A stretch of 64,000 nucleotides of DNA, taken from assembly GCF_019704555.1 (NCBI RefSeq), contig NZ_AP024745.1, positions 938,501-1,002,500 on the forward strand. Direction: 5' to 3'. Below the pieces are notes generated by a model. The model ran no database searches. It had not been told where the DNA came from and was given only the letters and a program-made list of their open reading frames with translations. The stretch comes from Actinoplanes sp. L3-i22 (GTDB taxonomy: Bacteria > Actinomycetota > Actinomycetes > Mycobacteriales > Micromonosporaceae). The position numbers and the translations under genes were made by a program. Shown here one piece after another: positions 45,241 to 54,355 of the stretch; the stretch's first letter is position 1, and each line of letters begins with the position of its first letter.

Positions 45241-45340
45241 GCCCCGGCACCACCCGGCCGGCCCCGGCACCACCCGGCCGGCCCCGGCACCACCCGGCCG
45301 GCCCCGGCACCACCCGGCCGGCCCCGGCACCGCCCGGCCC
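45241..45340. repeat. 20-bp tandem repeat array
   Basis: Four exact copies of GCCCCGGCACCACCCGGCCG (45241-45320) and a fifth slightly changed copy. The unit begins directly after the fbiC terminator. Confidence 0.9.
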
Positions 45341-45395
45341 CGGCCCGGCACCGCCCGGCCCCGGCACCACCCGACCCGCCGAGGCGCTGCCTGGC

Positions 45396-45440
45396 CCGCC
45401 ACCGCGCTGCCCGCCACCGCGCTGCCCGCCACCGCGCTGC
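45396..45440. repeat. 15-bp tandem repeat
   Basis: Three exact copies of CCGCCACCGCGCTGC; related CGCGCTG words recur for 150 nt beyond. Confidence 0.85.
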
Positions 45441-45799
45441 CCGGCGCGGCGCCACCCGGCGGAGCGCGGTGCTGCGGGGCCTGTCACCGCGCTGCGCGCT
45501 GTTTGGCGCGGCGTTACCCGGCGCGGCACGGCGTTGCCGGGCCTGCCATCGCGCTGCGCGCTGCTGGATCTGTCACGGCGCCACCCCAGCGGTGCTGCCC
45601 GGCCCGGCATCGCCTGCCCCAGCCAGCCACCGCGCCGTCTATCTGCCGCCCGGCGGCCCGACCCATCGCCGGCCCGTCGCCGAGCCGCCTGCCTCTGGCC
45701 CCGCTGCCCGCTGCCCGACATCTGACGTCCGGCTTGCTCGCTGCACCCTGACCGCACATCGAGCGAGGTGCGAGGCCGCGTTGGGCGGGGACCTCCGGG

Positions 45800-46010
45800 G
45801 AGGGGCCGGCGTGGCACGCAACAGCTGACGGACGGGTTGGCGGTGGGGTCGGCGTGGCACGCAACAGCTGACGGACGGGTTGGCGGTGGGGCCGACGTGG
45901 CGTGCGATGGCTGATGGCGGGTTGGCCGTGGAGCCGACGTGGCGTGCGACGGCTGATGGATGGGTTGGGAGGTTGGGGCGGGGCGGCGTGGCGCGCGATG
46001 GCTGGCGGGT
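45800..46010. repeat. About 43-bp imperfect tandem repeat
   Basis: The word GTGGCACGCA or its variant GTGGCGTGCG/GTGGCGCGCG begins at 45811, 45854, 45897, 45939 and 45988. Spacing is 43, 43, 42 and 49 bp. The first two copies are nearly identical, the later ones are diverged. Confidence 0.8.
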
Positions 46011-46474
46011 GGGGCGGTGGCTGGGGGAGGGGCGGGTGTCGCTCCCCGGAGTGACGACCGGGTTTGCTCTTTGGTGGTACCTGATGGGGTGGGATACGCC
46101 ACGGGTGTGGTGGGTTTCGATTTCCCGCCACCCGGGCATCCGGCGCCGCGATCCGGGTTCGCGGATCGTTTGGACGGTCTCAACGGGCCTGTCGCGGGCG
46201 GACTGTCGCTCGTGGCGGCTCGGGACCCGGAGCGGCGTTACTCGCGGGTAAAAGGCGTCTCGGGCGGAGGTGTTCCGGCTGGTGAGGGCGTGAGCTGGGG
46301 CGGAGCCGGGCCCGGTTGCGTGACCCCCCTTCTGCTCCGGTAACAAAACGGGTTAAATTGGACGCGGAGGCCAGCGTTCGCGTTACCTTCCGGTGGCTCC
46401 GGGAGATAGGGCAGGAACGGGACCTCGACGCGCCCTGGCGCCGAAGGGAAACGGGCCCATTTATCAGGTTCGGC

Positions 46475-46504
46475 TTGACGACGCACGTCTTACACGCGTG
46501 TAAT
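46475..46504 (+). promoter_or_regulatory. whiB promoter
   Basis: -35 TTGACG (46475-46480), 18-nt spacer, -10 TGTAAT (46499-46504). The predicted start lies about 110 nt before the whiB ATG, giving a long leader. Confidence 0.6.
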
Positions 46505-46621
46505 TTTGGTGGGGTTGTGGGGACGATGTGCGACTTTTGCGTCGAACCCACAGAAACACGCCGCGTGCGTGGGGGGTCAGCGTCGGCACTGTTGCCGGCG
46601 CAGAAATTTGGAGGCACGCCG

Positions 46622-46879
46622 ATGGAAGCGCAGGTTGAAGGGGTAGACCTGCTCGGGGACGCGCCCGAGTGGCAGGAACGGGCGCTGTGTTCGCAGACCG
46701 ATCCGGAAGCCTTTTTCCCGGAGAAGGGCGGCTCGACGCGCGAGGCCAAGCGCATCTGCGGCCGTTGCGAGGTCAAGTCCGAATGTCTGGAGTACGCGCT
46801 GGGTCACGACGAGCGTTTCGGGATCTGGGGTGGACTGTCCGAACGTGAGCGTCGCAAGTTGAAGCGGCGCGTCGCCTGA
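46622..46879 (+). CDS. whiB: WhiB-family iron-sulfur transcription factor (WhiB/WhmD/WhiB2 type)
   Basis: An 85-residue protein nearly co-linear with Streptomyces WhiB and mycobacterial WhiB2/WhmD. The [4Fe-4S] ligands are C23, C46, C49 and C55; the turn GIWGG (67-71) and the basic C-terminal RERRKLKRR bind sigma and DNA. It is needed for septation during sporulation or division in relatives. ATG 46622 is set by GGAGG 7 nt upstream; the frame is open far upstream but lacks homology. The neighbourhood (cofD/E, metallopeptidase, DUF3499) matches the conserved WhiB2 locus. Confidence 0.93.
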   Translation: MEAQVEGVDLLGDAPEWQERALCSQTDPEAFFPEKGGSTREAKRICGRCEVKSECLEYALGHDERFGIWGGLSERERRKLKRRVA

Positions 46880-47512
46880 CCGCGGCCGGAGTGGCACTCC
46901 GTGCAGCAGGTCCGGCAGCCCGCGCGAGGGGGCACGGCAGTCCGGACGGAAGGCGCGGCACAGCAGGACCGGTACCGAAAGCAGGACCAGCACCAACCGC
47001 AAGATCAAATAATTGCTGAGCAGGACGCGTGCCGGAGCTGAAACCGCGGGGAACGCCAAGGGCAGGAAGCACGTAAGCGCGATTTGCGGGAATGCGCGGC
47101 AACCCCGTGCGGGAACGCAGGGAATGCGCAACGGCTCGCTGCCCGGCGTGCGGATGACGCGAGCGGTCTGTCCGGCGCGCGACGAATGCGCGGAGACGGC
47201 GTGAGTGGCCAACTTGATCACGCAATGGGGCGTGCGGATGGCGCGCGACTCGCGCAAGAAGCGGGGTCGGCCGCGCAAAAGGCCGACCAAATGGCGCACG
47301 ATTCACTCAGGCCGCGCCAGCCGACCGCGCGGCGATCAGAGCCGGCGACCGCGACGACCAAAAGATCGCGACTACCAAAGGATCGCGACGATCAGCAAGA
47401 TCGCAGCGATCAGAAAGATCGACCGCAGCGATCAGAGAGATTCAGAAAGTCGCGCCGGCTCAGCCGAACACGCGACGGAGCGCGCCACGAAGCGCCACCC
47501 CGCCGAAGGGCG
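46880..47512. other. Intergenic region after whiB
   Basis: About 630 nt with no credible gene; open frames on both strands are Arg/Pro-rich and unlike neighbours. A GGAGTG-G-CACTCC hairpin at 46888-46900 may end whiB. GC content drops and several repeats of AGCAGGACC (46960-47020) and a 9-bp GATC array (47381-47433) are present. Confidence 0.6.
47381..47433. repeat. 9-bp periodic GATC array
   Basis: GATC begins at 47381, 47390, 47399, 47408 and 47417, exactly every 9 bp, alternating GATCG and GATCA; further GATCs are at 47364 and 47430. Confidence 0.8.
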
Positions 47513-47989
47513 TCAGGCCAGCTCGTCCGGGTCGACGCCGAGCAGATTGGCGACCTGCTCGATGATCACGTCGTGGACGAGGTCGGCGAGGTCCTCGCGG
47601 TCCATCGCCCGGAATTCCAGCGGGCGGCGGTACAGCACGATCCGTGGCGGCAGCTCGTGCCGCCCCGGACGGCCGGGCAGGAGCCGGGCCAGGGGCACCT
47701 CGCCGTCCTCGAGCACGTCCGAGTCGTAGACGTTCAGCTCGGGCGGCACGTCCTCGACCGCGAACTCGACACCGGCGAGCTCTTTCGCATAGCGCCGTTC
47801 CAGACTTTCGACGGTGTCCAACACCAGATCATCGAAAATCTCCGCTTTGGTACGGGCGAGCGGCACGGTCGCCGGCACCAGTCGGCCACGGAGGCCGCGG
47901 CCGTGCCGGTCACGCCGCGCCGGATGACCCGGGCCGGTGGTGCGCGCCGCCTTGGGGTCGGTGCGTCGGCGTTCGGGGCTGGTGGTCAC
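47513..47989 (-). CDS. Metallopeptidase-family (Zincin_1) protein, HExxH-less
   Basis: A 158-residue protein of the short zincin-like family next to WhiB2 in actinobacteria. The expected HExxH helix reads DLVHDVIIEQVANLLGVDPD, with only H and E left, so peptidase activity is doubtful; this variant is usual in the phylum. The RIVLYRRPLEF strand precedes it. GTG 47989 was chosen, since residues upstream are not conserved in style; N-terminal 40 residues are basic. Function unknown. Confidence 0.85.
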   Translation of the reverse strand: MTTSPERRRTDPKAARTTGPGHPARRDRHGRGLRGRLVPATVPLARTKAEIFDDLVLDTVESLERRYAKELAGVEFAVEDVPPELNVYDSDVLEDGEVPLARLLPGRPGRHELPPRIVLYRRPLEFRAMDREDLADLVHDVIIEQVANLLGVDPDELA

Positions 47990-48164
47990 CCGCTGAGCGT
48001 ATCCCCACCCGGGCGACATCCGTGGTCAGCCCGTTCCGCACCGTGTGTCCGAGGCGTTAATTCGTCCCATCGAGGCGGCGTGTCGGCCGACCATGGCCGA
48101 ATCGTGATGCATCGCGGGTCGGCGTGTCGCGGGGTATCGGTCCCCACGAGGCCCGGCGGGGCGA

Positions 48165-48170
48165 TAAGTT
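48165..48170 (+). promoter_or_regulatory. -10 box of DUF3499 gene
   Basis: TAAGTT (TAnnnT) ends 6 nt before the GTG at 48177; leaderless. Confidence 0.5.
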
Positions 48171-48176
48171 GCCGCC

Positions 48177-48545
48177 GTGAGGTCACCACGGCGCTGCTCC
48201 CGGAACGGCTGTCCCCGACAGGCGGTCGCCACCCTGACCTATGTCTACAGCGATTCGACCGCTGTCGTCGGTCCGCTGGCGGCCTTCGCCGAGCCGCATA
48301 CGTACGACCTCTGCGAGCCGCACGCCCGCAGCCTGACCGCCCCGCGCGGCTGGGAGCTGGTGCGGCACGACGGTGACTTCGCCCCGCCGCCGCCGACCAC
48401 GGACGACCTGGTCGCCCTGGCCGACGCCGTCCGTGAGGCGGCCCGCCCGGTGCCCCCGCGCCCGGATCCGCACCAGGAGCAGCAGCAGCCCGGCCACCAG
48501 ACCGGCCGCCGCGGCCACCTCCGGGTCATCCCGCCGTCCCACTGA
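48177..48545 (+). CDS. DUF3499 family protein
   Basis: A 122-residue protein. The N-terminal domain has CSRNGCPRQAVATLTYVYSD and YDLCEPHARSLTAPRGWEL, giving two Cys, one Cys and one His that could bind zinc. This is the actinobacterial DUF3499 pattern (mycobacterial homologue next to whiB2). The C-terminal third is Gln/Pro-rich. Function unknown. It is divergent from the metallopeptidase-like gene, as in relatives. Confidence 0.9.
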   Translation: MRSPRRCSRNGCPRQAVATLTYVYSDSTAVVGPLAAFAEPHTYDLCEPHARSLTAPRGWELVRHDGDFAPPPPTTDDLVALADAVREAARPVPPRPDPHQEQQQPGHQTGRRGHLRVIPPSH

Positions 48546-48613
48546 CCGACCCGGCGGCCGGCGAAAGCGGCGGCCAGGGAAGGCGGCGGCCAGAGATGGC
48601 GGCGGAGGTAGGA

Positions 48614-48642
48614 AACCGGCCCGGCTGAGAAAGCCGGACCGG
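48614..48642. terminator. Bidirectional hairpin between DUF3499 and deacetylase genes
   Basis: ACCGG-CCGGCT (48614-48625) pairs with AGCCGG-CCGGT (48631-48642) with one C-A mismatch and a 5-nt loop. Preceded by GCGGCGGCCAG repeats at 48571-48600. Confidence 0.6.
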
Positions 48643-48656
48643 TGGCAGCGAAGCGA

Positions 48657-49505
48657 TCAGGGCAGCGCGACCAGCTTGAACCGGCTCTTCAGCCACGGCA
48701 GCAGCACCCGGTACGCCTTGATCGTGTCCGGCTGCGCATAGTCGTGGGACAGCACGATCGCCCCGGCCCTGGTCCGGCTCTTCACCGCGTTGATCACCCG
48801 GGACGTGTGCGACCCGTCCGACTCCTCGCGCCCGTGCTCCCAGTCCCGCGGATCGACCTTCCAGTAGATCGAGGTCATCCCCAGTTCCTTGGCGATCGTC
48901 ACGATCCCCGGCGTGAAGTTCCCGCCCGGCGCACGGAAATACTTGATCTTCGCCCCGGGCGCGGCGGCCCGGATCGCGGCGTTGGTGCGCCGCAGGTCGG
49001 CGCGGATCTGCGCGGCGGTCTTCTTGCCCAGCTTCAGGTCGTGGTCCCAGGTGTGGTTGCACAGGGTGTGCCCACCGGCCACGATCTTGCGGACCATCTC
49101 CGGGTGCCGCTTCACGTTCTCACCGACCAGGCAGAACGTGGCTTTCACCTTCTGCTTGGCCAGCATCCGGAGCAGCGCCGGCGTGTTGGCCGGGTCGGGA
49201 CCGTCGTCGAAGGTGAGCGCGACGGTCTTGTTGCCGGTGGTGAGCTTGCTGCCGGCCGGCCCGGTGTGCGCGGTGGTCTTCGGCTTGCGCTTGGGGACGG
49301 TGGCCTTCTCCGTACGCGAAGAAGGTTTGGTCTTGGTGGGTTTGGGGGATTCTGGAAGTTTGGTGGGGACCGTGCTGGGCACGATCGCCGCCGGAGCCGC
49401 CGCCGGATTGTGGGACGACTCGGCGGCAGCCGCCTGGCCCAGCAGACCGGCCAGGATCAGCGACATGCTGATCAGGAGGGCCCTCCTGGTGTGGGACAGC
49501 CGCAT
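48657..49505 (-). CDS. Secreted polysaccharide deacetylase (NodB/CE4)
   Basis: A 282-residue protein: signal peptide (LLISMSLILAGLLGQAAA), a long Lys/Pro/Thr linker and a NodB domain (about 90-275). Motifs are TFDDGPDP (catalytic Asp and metal Asp), NHTWDHD (metal His pair), RAPGG and IVLSHDY. It removes acetyl groups from peptidoglycan, chitin or another polymer outside the cell. ATG 49505 has GGGGAGG 7 nt upstream. It is not part of the conserved whiB-manB block in relatives and may be an insertion. Confidence 0.93.
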   Translation of the reverse strand: MRLSHTRRALLISMSLILAGLLGQAAAAESSHNPAAAPAAIVPSTVPTKLPESPKPTKTKPSSRTEKATVPKRKPKTTAHTGPAGSKLTTGNKTVALTFDDGPDPANTPALLRMLAKQKVKATFCLVGENVKRHPEMVRKIVAGGHTLCNHTWDHDLKLGKKTAAQIRADLRRTNAAIRAAAPGAKIKYFRAPGGNFTPGIVTIAKELGMTSIYWKVDPRDWEHGREESDGSHTSRVINAVKSRTRAGAIVLSHDYAQPDTIKAYRVLLPWLKSRFKLVALP

Positions 49506-49705
49506 CGATTTACCTCCCCGGATGCTCGGCGACTGACGACGATGCCTCGTGCACGGGCGGTCCGACAAGTCCCGTAAGCATCTTTCGCACGGATTTTCGA
49601 ACGTGGCACCTTTCGTCGTCGTATCCTGACGCACCCGCGCCACCCCGTACGCATGGCCGTAAATGCGCCGAATTGATGGCAATGCGCGTGAGGCAGACTT
49701 TTACT

Positions 49706-50278
49706 ATGAGTGTCGACCCGAAATCGCCCAGCGACCCCGTCGCTCACCCGGCAGTGGACATCGAGCTCCACCCGATGCGTGACGAAGATCTCACTCTGAT
49801 GCGCCGTTTCGCGGTCGAGCCCGGGCTGGTCGGGCTGGACTGGGGCGGCTTCCGGGACGCCGGCGCGGTGGCCCGGCGCTTCGCCGAGGACGGTTACCTG
49901 TCCGAGCGACAGAGCATCCTGATCGTGGCGGCGGACGGCGTCACCGCGGGCATGGTCAGCCACGGGCAGAAGGTCGTCGCGGGGCACGGGACGTTCCAGG
50001 AGATCGGCATCGCGCTGCTCCCGGAGTTCCGCGGGCGCGGCATCGGCTGGCGGGCGCAGGCGATGCTCTGCGACTACCTCTTCCAGCACTGGCCGATCGA
50101 GCGGATCCAGGCCGGCACCCACCCGGAGAACGTCGCTGAGCAGAAATCCCTGGTCAAGGCCGGCTTCCAGCTCGAAGGCATCCTCCGGGCGGTGGAGTTC
50201 CGGGCCGGCCGGTGGCGCGACGCGCACCTGTTCAGCCGCCTGAGATCAGACCCCGACCCCTTATTGGGTACGACGTGA
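49706..50278 (+). CDS. GNAT N-acetyltransferase (RimJ/RimL-like)
   Basis: A 190-residue acetyltransferase. ELHPMRDEDLTLMRRF starts the GNAT fold; EIGIALLPEFRGRGIGWRAQ is the acetyl-CoA loop (R-G-x-G-x-G/W), and ENVAEQKSLVKAGFQLEG is the RimJ/RimL signature. It may modify a ribosomal protein or small amine. ATG 49706 is favoured because GAGG lies about 12 nt before it; an ATG at 49682 is possible. Confidence 0.88.
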   Translation: MSVDPKSPSDPVAHPAVDIELHPMRDEDLTLMRRFAVEPGLVGLDWGGFRDAGAVARRFAEDGYLSERQSILIVAADGVTAGMVSHGQKVVAGHGTFQEIGIALLPEFRGRGIGWRAQAMLCDYLFQHWPIERIQAGTHPENVAEQKSLVKAGFQLEGILRAVEFRAGRWRDAHLFSRLRSDPDPLLGTT

Positions 50279-50282
50279 GCAA

Positions 50283-50321
50283 ACGCCCGTGACCCGGGGT
50301 CCCGAGCCGAGTCACGGGCGT
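50283..50321. terminator. Bidirectional terminator between GNAT and DUF779 genes
   Basis: ACGCCCGTGAC (50283-50293) and GTCACGGGCGT (50311-50321), exact 11-bp stem, 17-nt loop. Confidence 0.8.
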
Positions 50322-50355
50322 GCTTCACGACGTACCGAAGCCGGAATTTGATCTG

Positions 50356-50730
50356 TCAATGGGCGAGCTCGGTGAGCTCCGCCGCGGTGAGCAGGCGTGA
50401 TCGGATCAGGAAGCGGAACCCCTCCGGCGCCTCCAGCGAGAAGCCGGCCCCGCGTCCCGGGACGACGTCGACCGTCAGGTGGGTGTGCTTCCAGAGCTCG
50501 AACTGCGCGCCCGACATCCAGAACGTGATCGGCTCCGGCACCCCCTCGATCGCCAGAGACTCCAGGAGCACGTCGGACTGCCCGGTGCGGAACTCGCCCG
50601 CCAGGTAACACATCGGCGAGCTGCCGTCGCAGCAGCCGCCGGACTGGTGGAACATCAGTGGACCGTGCTGCTCCCGCAGCCGCCGCATGAGATCGGCGGC
50701 CGCGGGAGTCACCTCGACGCGGGTAGCCAT
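50356..50730 (-). CDS. DUF779 protein
   Basis: A 124-residue DUF779 protein (HQSGGCCDGSSPMC near residue 30, QFELWKHTHLTVDV). The family often sits beside NAD-dependent aldehyde dehydrogenase genes and is presumed to help that enzyme or to bind metal through its Cys cluster. Here it starts 3 nt after the aldehyde dehydrogenase stop on the same strand. Confidence 0.9.
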   Translation of the reverse strand: MATRVEVTPAAADLMRRLREQHGPLMFHQSGGCCDGSSPMCYLAGEFRTGQSDVLLESLAIEGVPEPITFWMSGAQFELWKHTHLTVDVVPGRGAGFSLEAPEGFRFLIRSRLLTAAELTELAH

Positions 50731-50733
50731 GGC

Positions 50734-52257
<1,524 letters not shown>

Positions 52258-52290
52258 GGTCTCGCCTCCTCGTTATGAGGCGGACGTTAG

Positions 52291-53541
52291 TTACGCCAAC
52301 GTTGCACGGACGTTGCACGCGTATTCCCGGCCCAGCTCGGCGGCGCGGCGCGCGGCGATCAGGTCGGCCGGCGTGAGCAGCGCGTAGGCCTGCCACATCT
52401 CCAGGTCGTCGGCGCCCCACGGGCTGTTCAGCCAGGTCTGCAGCAGGCGGCGGTCGCCGGTGCCGAGGATCGCGGCGCGCAGCCGGTCGTCGATCATCCG
52501 CCGCAGACGGACGATGCCGGGCGCGTCGCTCGTCGGCAGCAGCGGACCGGAGTAGGCGGCGAGTGCTGATGCGACTTGTCCATGTTTAATGTGACTTGTA
52601 ACCATCTCGAAGTCCGTTGTCGGCTGGGTGCGCAGGCGATAGGGGCGCGAGTCGAGCAGTTCCGGGCCGAGGATTCTGCGTAGCCGGGACAATTCGGCCC
52701 GGACTGTCACCGGGTTGACGTCGTCGCCGTAGAGGTCGAAGCCGAGCTGATCTCCGGTGCGCCCCTCGGGGTGCATGGTGAGCAGGACCAGCAGCTCGGA
52801 GTGGCGACGCTTGAGGCTTGTCCGGATATTTCCGGACGCGACGAGGGCCTCGTCCCGGCCGAGTGCCGCGACCGCCGGCCGGTCCCGGGGAGGTTCAAGA
52901 CCGCGGAGGTACGTCTCGGCAGCCAATGCCGTGGCCCGGACGAGCGCCAGGCTGTGCGGGTTGGCGAGATGATCGCCCCCGGTGACGTCGATCGCGCCGA
53001 GCAGCCGCCCGGCCGGGTCGTGGATCGGCGCGGCGGTGCACGTCCAGCGCTGCACCGAGCGGCTGAAGTGCTCGGTCGCGAAGATCTGCAGCGCGTGGTC
53101 GACGGCGAGCGCGGTGCCGGGCGCGTTGGTGCCGGCGTGCGCCTCGTCCCAGCGGGCGCCGGGCACGAAGTTCATCGACGCCGCCCCGCGCAGCGTGCCG
53201 GCGTTGCCCTCGACCCAGAGCAGCCGCCCGTGCGCGTCGCAGACCGCCAGGATGTGGTCGCCGTCGTCGGCCAGCCCGCCGAGCAGGTCCCGGAACAGCG
53301 GCATGACCCGGGCCAGCGGGTGCGCCGACCGGTACGCCTCCAACTCGTCGTCGCACAGGTCGATCGGGGCGGTGCCGTCGGCCCCGATCCAGGCCGCGGA
53401 CCGGGCCCAGGACTCGGCGACGACCGCGCGCATCCGATCGGGCCGTTCGTGGCCGGCCACGAACCTCTCATGGGCCCGGCCGACCTGCCGGATCCGTTCG
53501 GCGGGATCGTCACCAGGGGTCAGCGCGAGCCACGGATTCAC
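52291..53541 (-). CDS. AcoR-like GAF-domain regulator without sigma-54 AAA domain
   Basis: A 416-residue regulator. The N-terminal half matches the AcoR/GAF sensor (MRAVVAESWARSAAW, FVPGARWDEAHAGTNAPGTA, GRLLGAIDVTGGDH). The C-terminal half is a winged-helix/OmpR-like DNA-binding region (RRHSELLVLLTMHPEG, DVNPVTVRAELSRLRRIL). There is no Walker A or GAFTGA, unlike proteobacterial AcoR. GTG 53541 has GGAGG 7 nt upstream. It precedes the aldehyde dehydrogenase it probably controls on the same strand. Confidence 0.88.
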   Translation of the reverse strand: MNPWLALTPGDDPAERIRQVGRAHERFVAGHERPDRMRAVVAESWARSAAWIGADGTAPIDLCDDELEAYRSAHPLARVMPLFRDLLGGLADDGDHILAVCDAHGRLLWVEGNAGTLRGAASMNFVPGARWDEAHAGTNAPGTALAVDHALQIFATEHFSRSVQRWTCTAAPIHDPAGRLLGAIDVTGGDHLANPHSLALVRATALAAETYLRGLEPPRDRPAVAALGRDEALVASGNIRTSLKRRHSELLVLLTMHPEGRTGDQLGFDLYGDDVNPVTVRAELSRLRRILGPELLDSRPYRLRTQPTTDFEMVTSHIKHGQVASALAAYSGPLLPTSDAPGIVRLRRMIDDRLRAAILGTGDRRLLQTWLNSPWGADDLEMWQAYALLTPADLIAARRAAELGREYACNVRATLA

Positions 53542-53600
53542 GGGCGCACCTCCAAGTCCCACCCATCGTGACGCGCGTCACGAGAAGAGACAACACGATC

Positions 53601-53606
53601 TATCCT
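53601..53606 (+). promoter_or_regulatory. -10 box of endonuclease V gene
   Basis: TATCCT (TAnnnT) ends 7 nt before the GTG at 53614; leaderless start likely. Confidence 0.45.
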
Positions 53607-53613
53607 CACGGCC

Positions 53614-54267
53614 GTGCAGCCGTGGCCTCGTACCGAAGAAGAAGCTCTTGCCGTGCAGGACCTCCTCCGCGGCCGCGTGGTCGCGGAAGCGGGCCCGGCG
53701 TCGCCGGTGACCGTGGCCGGGCTGGACGTCGCCTACGACGACTCCGGGGACCGCCTCGGCGCGGCCGTGGTCGTGCTGAACACCGCCGACCTGTCGGTCC
53801 GGGACACCGCGGTGGTCCGGGGGCGGCCGGCCTTCCCCTACGTCCCGGGGCTGTTCGCGTTCCGCGAGGTGCCGGCGCTGCTCGAGGCGCTGGCGAAGCT
53901 GACCGTGCGGCCGGACGTGCTGATCTGCGACGGGCACGGGCTGGCCCACCCGCGACGGTTCGGCCTCGCCGCGCACCTCGGCGTGCTGACCGATCTTCCC
54001 TCGTTCGGGGTCGGCAAGACCAGGCTGGTGGGTGATTGGGAGCCGGTCGGCGAGGCGCGCGGGAGCCGGTCGGCGCTGATCGACGACGGCGAGACGGTCG
54101 GCGCGGTGCTGCGCACCCAGACCGGGGTGAAACCGGTCTTCGTGTCGGTCGGGCACCGGATCGACCTGGACCGGGCATGTGCGCTGACGTTGCGGCTGGC
54201 CCCGCGCTTCCGGCTGCCGGAGACCACCCGGGCCGCCGACCGGGTCTGTCGCGATCTTCTCAGTTAA
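53614..54267 (+). CDS. nfi: Endonuclease V (deoxyinosine 3'-endonuclease)
   Basis: A 217-residue repair nuclease that nicks DNA near deoxyinosine. Motifs seen are VAGLDVAYDD (metal Asp), FPYVPGLFAFREVPALLEAL (the FP-Y-PG wedge), ICDGHGLAHPRRFGLA (metal Asp, His) and GVGKTRLVG. Length matches the family. It is divergent from the AcoR-type gene and stands alone before manB. Confidence 0.95.
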   Translation: MQPWPRTEEEALAVQDLLRGRVVAEAGPASPVTVAGLDVAYDDSGDRLGAAVVVLNTADLSVRDTAVVRGRPAFPYVPGLFAFREVPALLEALAKLTVRPDVLICDGHGLAHPRRFGLAAHLGVLTDLPSFGVGKTRLVGDWEPVGEARGSRSALIDDGETVGAVLRTQTGVKPVFVSVGHRIDLDRACALTLRLAPRFRLPETTRAADRVCRDLLS

Positions 54268-54355
54268 CGGCGCGGTCGCGGGGATAAAACCTTGCCGGTC
54301 CCGGGGCTCCGATAGCCTCAGCCGAAACGGGGCTTTTTTCGTTAGGAGTGAGCTG

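Larger units (their letters stand above)
45198..46474. other. Repeat-rich non-coding region between fbiC and whiB
   Basis: About 1.3 kb containing a terminator and three separate tandem-repeat families (entered below). Long open frames exist on both strands, but they are low-complexity Pro/Arg/Gly sequence and the 20-bp and 43-bp units are not multiples of three, so they are rejected as genes. Confidence 0.7.

Noticed and set aside
45182..46346. Long open frames on both strands in the fbiC-whiB gap
   Set aside because: Low-complexity Pro/Arg/Gly products spanning repeat units that are not multiples of three; no motifs, no ribosome sites.
46316..46621. Upstream in-frame extension of whiB
   Set aside because: The extension is not WhiB-like, and GGAGG stands 7 nt before the ATG at 46622.
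46577..47306. Minus-strand frames opposite and after whiB, one with a hydrophobic stretch
   Set aside because: They run through whiB in antisense and lack homology or consistent codon use.
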